Shown: piece after piece, positions 1 through 3,910 of the stretch
How positions within the stretch are numbered: position 1 is the first letter of the stretch
Layout of the letters: each line of letters opens with the position of its first letter
From: a bacterium
GTDB lineage: Bacteria; Bacillota_I; Bacilli_A; RF39; UBA660
Length of the DNA stretch: 6,257 bases
Assembly: GCA_014846175.1 (NCBI GenBank)
Contig: RKAV01000079.1
Location: 1-6,257 of the forward strand
Direction of reading: 5' to 3'
Notes under the pieces: model-generated
Told to the model about the DNA's origin: nothing
The model's input: the letters and a program-made list of their open reading frames with translations, nothing else
Databases searched by the model: none
Translations under genes and position numbers: made by a program

Positions 1-104
1 GCCTTACTAAACAAGGATTTAGTTTAAGAATGACTATTTACTTTATTATTTTACTAATTACCTCAGCTTTAGGAGGTATGATAGGTATTAATCAAAAAGA
101 ATAA
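1..104 (+). CDS. C-terminal end of a membrane protein (partial)
   Basis: An open frame enters from the left edge (first full codon at position 3) and stops at TAA 102-104, giving 33 residues. The tail holds one clear hydrophobic stretch of about 20 residues (TIYFIILLITSALGGMIGI), followed by the polar end NQKE. This is the pattern of a last transmembrane helix with a short tail. The frame reads like genuine protein, but too little is present to name a family. A strong SD-like AGGAGGT at 71-77 lies inside the coding sequence (codons for Leu-Gly-Gly) and is probably coincidental. No hairpin terminator is evident directly after the stop. Confidence 0.6.
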   Translation, partial: LTKQGFSLRMTIYFIILLITSALGGMIGINQKE

Positions 105-242
105 TATCTTTACTAGAAATATATTTAGTTTTAATAATTTTCTTACCTTTTACTGACATTTATTATAACTTCTTTCTAACTTAGCCATAGTAAATATACT
201 ACCTTCATCTATTGATAGGTTCTTTTCTTTGTAAAATAACAT
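88..242 (-). pseudogene. possible decayed short ORF
   Basis: Reading leftward from ATG 242, 30 codons are open and look protein-like (for example LSIDEGSIFTMAKLERSYNK) before TAA at 152-150. A shift of one frame next to that stop continues as SVKGKKIIKTKYISSKDI and reaches a TAA at 90-88, which overlaps the end of the plus-strand membrane gene. No SD precedes the ATG, and an in-frame TGA lies a few codons upstream. The composition looks more like coding sequence than random AT-rich DNA, but I recognise no family. It may be a gene fragment with one frameshift, or chance. Confidence 0.28.
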
Positions 243-268
243 ATTATATATAGGTATTCAACTCAATG

Positions 269-277
269 TGTTATAAT
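269..277 (+). promoter_or_regulatory. extended -10 promoter of the GNAT gene
   Basis: TGTTATAAT is an extended -10 element (TGN followed by a perfect TATAAT). It lies 22 bases before the chosen ATG at 299, so the transcript would start near 284 with a leader of about 15 bases. No good -35 hexamer is visible at the usual 17-base distance, which is common with extended -10 promoters. The element overlaps the in-frame ATG at 266, which argues against that codon as the start. Confidence 0.55.
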
Positions 278-298
278 ATTTGCTTAGGAAGTGATTTA

Positions 299-763
299 AT
301 GGAAAAATTTATTCTAAGTGAAATGTGTGATAAAAACTTTTCTAAAGCTGTAAATGAAATATATTTATTAACTGATTATAATAAGAAACAATATCCAGAG
401 TATTATAAATGGTATTTTTCTAAAAATATACCTCGTGTTATTAATGGAACAGGAGATATTATTTTTTATTTAGATGGCTTAGAAATTATAGGAATTAGTA
501 TTTTAAAAAACGATACGGAGAAAAAACTATGTACTTTTATGGTTAATCCTGAATATAGAAAAAAAGGCTATTCCAAGCTATTATTAGAAGATTCTTTTAA
601 CTATTTAAAAACCGATAAACCTGTAATTACTATACCTGAGTTTAGACTTAATGAGTTTTCTAGTATTATTAATGCTTATGACTGGAAAGAATCTTCTATC
701 ATTGATAATTATTTTTCAAAAGAAATTGAATTTAATGGAGAAAAGAAATTGATAAAAAAATAA
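299..763 (+). CDS. GNAT-family N-acetyltransferase
   Basis: Predicted 154-residue cytoplasmic enzyme that would move an acetyl group from acetyl-CoA to an unknown amine. The central part has the GNAT core: beta strands around residues 53-69 (DIIFYLDG, then GISILK), strand 4 at KLCTFMVNPEYR (76-87), and the CoA pyrophosphate-binding motif A R87-K-K-G90-Y-S92, with Ser where Gly or Ala is usual. The end, PVITIPE...YDWKE...EFNG, resembles a GNAT subgroup I know only by its general pattern, so I assign no substrate. I chose ATG 299 over the in-frame ATG 266 because AGGAAGTG (286-293) is a well-placed SD for 299, and 266 lies inside the promoter. It is the only complete plus-strand gene, is monocistronic, and has a possible terminator after it. 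Length is normal for a single-domain GNAT. Confidence 0.85.
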   Translation: MEKFILSEMCDKNFSKAVNEIYLLTDYNKKQYPEYYKWYFSKNIPRVINGTGDIIFYLDGLEIIGISILKNDTEKKLCTFMVNPEYRKKGYSKLLLEDSFNYLKTDKPVITIPEFRLNEFSSIINAYDWKESSIIDNYFSKEIEFNGEKKLIKK

Positions 764-817
764 CTTATTTCATATAATATAAATAATTTTGTGTAAATAG
801 TAATTATCATAATATTT

Positions 818-839
818 GGAACAGTTATAAGTTCCTTTT
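818..839 (+). terminator. weak rho-independent terminator after the GNAT gene
   Basis: GGAAC (818-822) can pair with GTTCC (831-835) around an 8-base loop and is followed by TTTT. It lies about 55 bases after the TAA of the upstream acetyltransferase. The stem is only 5 bp and the T tract is short, so this is a modest call. Confidence 0.35.
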
Positions 840-907
840 GCTAATTAACGATATCTATATAATTCATATTAGTATATACAAATATTTTAACTGATTTGCT
901 AATATAA

Positions 908-1255
908 TCATTCATTTTGTTTAAGATTATCTACAGCAATAACTTTTCTTTCATTATCAAGATAATACTCAACGTCTGCTGTTACATTATGAATATTTTT
1001 ATTGTTATCTAGATCCCCAGAAGTTTTATTATCATATATATTAATAACCTTTCCCTGTATTATTTTTCCGTTTTTCATAATAAATAAATTTAGATTTCTG
1101 TTTTTTTAATCTTTAAATTTTTTTTAACGAAAAAGCAAGCATAATGATAATGAAGGGCTACAAATTCCTATAAATATAAGATAACTAACATCAATAGCAT
1201 CAAACCCATTAGATAAAAACTGTACTACTAAAAAAAAGAAATACTGAAACCCATA
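908..1255 (-). pseudogene. broken two-helix membrane protein with DUF3592-like tail
   Basis: One frame (first bases at 1255, 1252 ... 908) reads continuously except for two TAA codons. It starts with hydrophobic sequence (FFFLVVQFLS, then VSYLIFIGICSPSLSLCLLF), probably two transmembrane helices. TAA at 1126-1124 and 1108-1106 interrupt a lysine-rich linker. Restoring each to AAA (Lys) would give RKKKFKDKKNRN. After it comes a 56-residue open part from ATG 1078 (MKNGKIIQGKVINIYD ... TADVEYYLDNERKVIAVD) ending in TGA 910-908. Membrane helices followed by GKVxxI...VEYxxDxE resembles DUF3592-type proteins; that is pattern memory, not a search. Near the 5' end an 8-T run probably carries a further one-base loss, since the natural-looking start ATGGGTTTC (ATG at 1254) is out of frame with the rest. 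No SD precedes ATG 1078. The 56-aa part could be expressed alone, but a pseudogene fits better. Confidence 0.5.
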
Positions 1256-1718
1256 TTATTATTTGAAATAAACTTCCACTACAATCTTCGTCAAAGAGTA
1301 CACCATTTGCCACTCTCTTTTTATCTATTATATAACCTTTCTTTGAAAATTCTTTTAATATATAAGTTGCCCATCTTCTAAATTGTATAGCTCTATCTGA
1401 ATTGGTTCTATAACCTACCGAAATAACCATATCTAGATTATAATATAATACATTCCTAGTAATCTCTCTATTTTCCTCTTTTTGAACTAGTGCATAATTT
1501 GCACTAGTTGAATTCTCATTTAATTCAAGTTCGGAATATATATTTTTAATATGCTTGGTAACTACTGTTCTATCAACATTAAAAAGTTCTCCAATAGCTT
1601 TCTGTGTTAACCACAAATCTCAATCTTCAAATCTAACTTGAATTCCTTTATTATGTGTTTGTCTTTCAAATATTAAAAATTCTGCACTACTGCTTCTTAT
1701 AATTAAATCTTTTGCCAC
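1209..1718 (-). pseudogene. rhuM: RhuM-family protein, nonsense-interrupted and 3'-truncated
   Basis: The restored frame begins at GTG 1718, nine bases after a strong AGGAG (1732-1728), and reads AKDLIIRSSSAEFLIFE...VRFED, then TGA (1622-1620), then DLWLTQKAIGELFNVDR...VVTKHIKNI...LYYNLDMVISVGYR...AIQFRRWATYILKEFSKKGYIIDKKR. This is the hallmark N-terminal half of the Virulence_RhuM family, widespread proteins of unclear function found on islands and mobile elements. The TGA lies where intact relatives have a short D/E/G loop before WLTQ, so GGA (Gly) to TGA is a simple explanation. Similarity stops at FDED (about 1284). Family members run to roughly 300 or more residues, so about half is missing. 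The last ~24 codons to TAA 1209 (CSGSLFQIIIW...) appear to be the neighbouring membrane gene read out of frame. The alternative start TTG 1616 has no SD. Probably non-functional. Confidence 0.8.
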
Positions 1719-1786
1719 TTTTATCATCTCCTGTTTCTAAATTTTAGCTTTCTACAATCAACTCATCAAAGTCGTAAATCTTTCTA

Positions 1787-1795
1787 ATTATACCA
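1787..1795 (-). promoter_or_regulatory. extended -10 promoter before the RhuM remnant
   Basis: On the minus strand the bases read TGGTATAAT, a perfect extended -10. Transcription would start near 1780, leaving a leader of about 60 bases before GTG 1718. No convincing -35 is visible; the upstream spacer is an A/T-rich stretch with a run of seven T. The promoter sits in the gap after the CHC2 gene, so the RhuM remnant may be a separate transcription unit. Confidence 0.5.
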
Positions 1796-1829
1796 AAAAA
1801 GGATATTTTTTTATCTATCTAATTATCAA

Positions 1830-2504
1830 TTAATTAAATTCCATTTTTCTTTCTTTTAATCTCAATTGTTTTATTTTTTGCCTTTCAAAATTTTTATAAT
1901 CTACTGATTCATGATATATATCATTAACAAAATCAGTACTACAACAAAGTCTATCTGATATTTTCTTTATATCATCATAATTAGCTTGTTCTGTTAATTG
2001 ATGTAATTCTAAATAATTTTTTACTCTGTTAGTCAAATAAAGTGTTTTTTCTTCACTTTTTTTTAATAATTCTTTATAATTACAATAATCTTTTATTAAT
2101 ACATTATAAATTTTCATTTGTTTTTCATTTAAAACTGATACGTCAAACTTGTCAGAAATCACTCCCAAAATTTCAGTTACGTTATTAATATCTAAATTAT
2201 ATACATCCATTAAAAAATCAAAAGCATTGCCACGAGAACCACATCCAAGGCAATAAAATAAATGTACTCGTTCATCAACAAAAAATTCATAATATTCTGA
2301 ATTATTTTTATGAAAAGGACACATATTATAATAAAATTTATTATTTGGATGTACCTTTACTTTGGGCATGTCGTCAATCACTTTATTAGAAAATAAACTG
2401 TTAAAATATGATTCAATTATACCAATTAAATAGATATCACTTTTAATTGAAAACATTATTTCATCACTATATTTTAAATCATCATAATTTCTTTTATTCA
2501 TCAT
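1830..2504 (-). CDS. standalone CHC2 zinc-finger protein (DnaG primase N-terminal-like)
   Basis: About 224 residues. Counting from ATG 2504, residues 62-95 carry the primase zinc-binding pattern: Cys62-Pro-Phe-His65, then an aromatic-rich ribbon with phenylalanines and tyrosines, then Phe-Tyr-Cys85-Leu-Gly-Cys88, then GNAFDFLMD. All four zinc ligands are present. In DnaG this module binds single-stranded template DNA. No TOPRIM or other catalytic domain follows. The rest is a charged, probably helical region with a possible HTH-like stretch (ISDRLCCSTDFVNDIY, about 182-197) and a basic end. Start: AGGTGA at 2513-2508 serves ATG 2504 or ATG 2501 equally well; GTG 2510 lies inside the SD and is unlikely. 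The start overlaps the 141-aa gene's end by 11 bases, which suggests translational coupling. Possible roles are a single-stranded-DNA-binding or replication accessory protein of a mobile element, or an unknown system. Confidence 0.75.
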   Translation of the reverse strand: MMNKRNYDDLKYSDEIMFSIKSDIYLIGIIESYFNSLFSNKVIDDMPKVKVHPNNKFYYNMCPFHKNNSEYYEFFVDERVHLFYCLGCGSRGNAFDFLMDVYNLDINNVTEILGVISDKFDVSVLNEKQMKIYNVLIKDYCNYKELLKKSEEKTLYLTNRVKNYLELHQLTEQANYDDIKKISDRLCCSTDFVNDIYHESVDYKNFERQKIKQLRLKERKMEFN

Positions 2505-2919
2505 TTTCACCTATTTTACTTTTAATTTCAGAAAGCTCTTTTAAATTTTTAGACATTAATATAACTTGAGATGAAATAGGTAACAATTCATTATCAACAA
2601 CAACATAGTTTTCTATCTTAACATTTGTTAAATCCATCATTTTTTGTAATTCATCTTGTATATAGTGTAATTGTATACAATGTGGAGACCTATCAACACT
2701 TGCAAAAATAATTCTTTTAACTTTCTTTGTTCTAATCATACCTCCTATCTTAGTAATTGCCATATTTATATGTGTCTCCTCCAAGCATAATTCATATATG
2801 TTATTTGATATTTGTTCTAACTTTTTAAGGCCTTCTCGTTGCATACTTTTTAAGCAACTACCTACAATTATTATTGTATCATCTACATCATATATATTAC
2901 TTTTCATTAATATTTTCAT
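2494..2919 (-). CDS. uncharacterised 141-aa cysteine/histidine-containing protein
   Basis: The start ATG 2919 is well supported by GGAG (2930-2927) seven bases upstream. The protein begins with a strand-rich segment (TIIIVGSCLKSM, 15-26), then ELCLEETHINMAITKIGGMIR (43-63), then RIIFASVDRSPHCIQLHYIQDEL (69-91), and ends with ENYVVVDNELLPIS and a helical, charged tail. Alternating hydrophobic strands and helices suggest a small alpha/beta Rossmann-like fold. Cys22, Cys45 and Cys81, with His50, His80 and His85, could form a metal or thiol site. I do not recognise a family; the layout faintly recalls small Cys-containing electron-transfer subunits, but no CxxC pair is present. It has no signal peptide or membrane helix. 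Its 3' end contains the SD and start codons of the CHC2 gene, so the two products are probably made together. Confidence 0.7.
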   Translation of the reverse strand: MKILMKSNIYDVDDTIIIVGSCLKSMQREGLKKLEQISNNIYELCLEETHINMAITKIGGMIRTKKVKRIIFASVDRSPHCIQLHYIQDELQKMMDLTNVKIENYVVVDNELLPISSQVILMSKNLKELSEIKSKIGENDE

Positions 2920-2968
2920 AATCTTACTCCTTTATGTTCTTAAATTTTAATAAACTAACTTTTTATAA

Positions 2969-3181
2969 CTACTGCTTTGTGTATAAAAGCTTTTCTAATT
3001 TTTCAAGTTTTAATCATTGGTATTTCTTCTTTATTTACTTCGTCAATATCAGCAATTACTTTTTTACCTTCTACCAATCTCATAGTGTACATACATCTTT
3101 ATCTATTTTTGCTTCCTTCTTTCCTAAATTTCACTCAACGCTTAACATTTTAACTGCTTGTTTTATCTCACTATAATTCAT
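2969..3181 (-). pseudogene. small ~70-aa gene broken by a nonsense codon and two frameshifts
   Basis: ATG 3181 follows a strong SD (AGGTGG, 3194-3189, seven bases away) and a good promoter. The frame reads MNYSEIKQAVKMLSVE, then TGA (3133-3131), then NLGKKEAKIDKDVCT. One missing base near 3086 moves the protein to a second frame (MRLVEGKKVIADIDEVNKEE). One extra base near 3015 moves it back to the original frame (LKLEKLEKLLYTKQ), ending at TAG 2971-2969. The two indels cancel, and 3181 to 2969 is exactly 71 codons, so the intact ancestor was about 70 aa. It is charged and soluble, with no family I know. It is first in the transcript that continues into the 141-aa and CHC2 genes, 49 bases further on. 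A plus-strand ORF over this region is only its AT-rich shadow. Confidence 0.5.
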
Positions 3182-3200
3182 ATACTTTCCACCTAAACAT

Positions 3201-3209
3201 ATTATAGCA
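3201..3209 (-). promoter_or_regulatory. extended -10 promoter of the small-gene / 141-aa / CHC2 unit
   Basis: The minus strand reads TGCTATAAT, an extended -10, then ATGTTT, then the AGGTGG SD. Transcription would start near 3194, which would leave almost no leader in front of the SD. No standard -35 is visible; the upstream stretch is a pyrimidine tract shared with the terminator. All three downstream genes have gaps below 50 bases, so this is their likely promoter. Confidence 0.55.
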
Positions 3210-3215
3210 AATAAA

Positions 3216-3243
3216 AAAAAGAAAAAGAGTATCTAAACACCTT
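3216..3243 (-). terminator. degenerate rho-independent terminator after the broken GNAT gene
   Basis: AAG-GTGT can pair with ATAC-T-CTT around a TTAG loop (3243-3225) with one bulged T and one G-T pair. It is followed by TTTCTTTTTTTT. It is a weaker version of the hairpin at 3893-3910 and lies about 80 bases after the TAG at 3325. Confidence 0.45.
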
Positions 3244-3324
3244 ATAAATGTTAATGAAGTAATTAAATAAAATTTAACTCTGGTATAATAAAACTCTATT
3301 AATTCTTGTTTATCTATAGTACTC

Positions 3325-3816
3325 CTATTTTAGAATTATCTTATAATACCTTGTTTCTTCTTTTTCAGCAAGTAATATTCCCCCATTATTTTCTATTACT
3401 TTTTTAGAATCCATATTTCCCTTTGATGATTGGCCGTATACTTCTTTAAATCCCATTTTCTTAAATTTTTCTAATGCTAATTTCAAAATTTTGGTTCCAT
3501 AACCTTTTCTTCTTTCTGATAACCTTATCCTATAGTAAAAATTACCTGACCATCTCTTCCAATTGTCATCTATTTCAGTTCTTAAACATATTAATCCTAT
3601 TGGCTTACCATTATCATACATTATATAAGAAATAGTTGGCGCGTCATCATAAGTTACTTTATTATATTTTCTATTAATTTCTTTTTTAAATAATTCTTAA
3701 ACTTGTCATACGGAATACCATAAGCCTCATTAGTTGAACCAGATTCCTTTGATGGAATGTCCTGAAACATTTCATATTCATCATAAGACATTGTTAAGTC
3801 TAACTCTTTTAAACAC
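3325..3816 (-). pseudogene. GNAT-family acetyltransferase split by a -1 frameshift
   Basis: The 3' half (ATG 3621 to TAG 3325, 98 codons) is the core of a GNAT enzyme: YDNGKPIGLICLRTEI, FYYRIRLSERRKGYG (motif A R-R-K-G-Y-G complete, RxxGxG), LKLALEKFKKMGFKEVYG, then KKVIENNGG. The N-terminal half lies in another frame: MSYDEYEMFQDIPSKESGS...EAYGIPYDKFKNYLKK from ATG 3791 to TAA 3656-3654. The frames join exactly at A AAA AAG (3687-3681). Losing one A from a seven-A run, or -1 slippage there, gives LKKEINRKYNKVTYDD...ISYIMYDNGKPIG, an intact protein of about 160 aa typical of acetyltransferases of this pattern. A second irregularity lies at the 5' end: GTG 3816 has an excellent SD (AGGTGA, 3827-3822) but needs one T removed to read MLKELDLTMSYDE. 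Substrate unknown. Pseudogene, sequencing indel or recoded gene. Confidence 0.7.
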
Positions 3817-3821
3817 GTATA

Positions 3822-3857
3822 TCACCTTTCTTTTACTACTCTTTCTAATTTATACAT
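3822..3857 (-). CDS. 11-codon mini-ORF before the GNAT start
   Basis: ATG 3857 reads MYKLERVVKER and stops at TGA 3824-3822. That stop overlaps the AGGTGA SD of the following GNAT gene. The start follows the promoter at 3870-3878, with AGAGG directly before it, which is too close for a good SD. It is in the same frame as the N-terminal half of the GNAT. It may be a leader peptide, or simply the decayed start of an older gene carried with the duplicated promoter cassette. Confidence 0.25.
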   Translation of the reverse strand: MYKLERVVKER

Positions 3858-3869
3858 TCCTCTAAACAT

Positions 3870-3878
3870 ATTATAGCA
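3870..3878 (-). promoter_or_regulatory. extended -10 promoter of the broken GNAT gene
   Basis: The minus strand reads TGCTATAAT, identical to the element at 3201-3209. The transcript would start near 3863, about 45 bases before GTG 3816. The promoter therefore looks intact although the coding frame behind it is not. Confidence 0.5.
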
Positions 3879-3884
3879 AATAAT

Positions 3885-3910
3885 AAAGAAAAAAAGTATC
3901 TAAATACTTT
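3885..3910 (-). terminator. rho-independent terminator of the SNF2 helicase
   Basis: AAAGTAT (3910-3904) pairs perfectly with ATACTTT (3899-3893) around a TTAG loop. The 3' arm runs directly into a seven-T run and a T-rich tail. The first stem base is the last base of the helicase TAA, so the stop codon and terminator are fused. The stem is AT-rich but fits this genome. Confidence 0.65.

Larger units (their letters stand above)
3181..3243 (-). repeat. terminator-promoter cassette, copy A
   Basis: On the minus strand this is a terminator-like hairpin followed by a T/C tract, an extended -10 and an SD. It matches 3851-3910 over its whole length, with 22 identical bases in the core (3193-3214) plus the shared GTATCTAAA block and the TATAC.TTCC edge. 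It lies between the broken GNAT gene and the three-gene unit starting at 3181. Confidence 0.6.
3851..3910 (-). repeat. terminator-promoter cassette, copy B
   Basis: This is the second copy of the cassette at 3181-3243. It lies between the helicase stop codon and the broken GNAT gene. Reading the minus strand it has the same order: hairpin with TTAG loop, T/C tract, TGC-TATAAT, ATGTTTAG. The core of 22 bases (3862-3883) is identical. Differences are small indels in the pyrimidine tract and a few substitutions, including one that turns AGGTGG into AGAGG. Confidence 0.6.

Noticed and set aside
71..80. AGGAGGT followed at once by ATG as a translation start
   Set aside because: Spacing of zero to one base is too short, it lies inside the upstream coding frame, and only 8 further codons follow before TAA.
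266..298. Upstream in-frame ATG (266) as the start of the first GNAT
   Set aside because: It overlaps the TGTTATAAT promoter and has no SD, while ATG 299 has AGGAAGTG at good spacing.
1798..1816. A7-TATCC-T7 hairpin as a terminator for the CHC2 gene
   Set aside because: The stem is only A-T pairs and there is no separate T tract after it. Homopolymer runs like this are expected by chance here.
1620..3133. TGA read as Trp or Gly (alternative genetic code), which would reopen RhuM and the small gene
   Set aside because: The Trp codons I checked in the helicase and both GNAT genes (nine) are all TGG, and no intact frame contains TGA. In an AT-rich recoded genome TGA would dominate. The small gene would still need two frameshifts repaired.
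2934..3176. Plus-strand 80-codon open frame rich in Phe, Ser and Tyr
   Set aside because: It is the complement of the broken minus-strand gene at 2969-3181, has no SD, and its composition is what AT-rich antisense DNA gives.
3281..3289. Plus-strand TGGTATAAT as a promoter
   Set aside because: No plus-strand gene or SD follows it. It could only drive antisense RNA, for which nothing else is visible.
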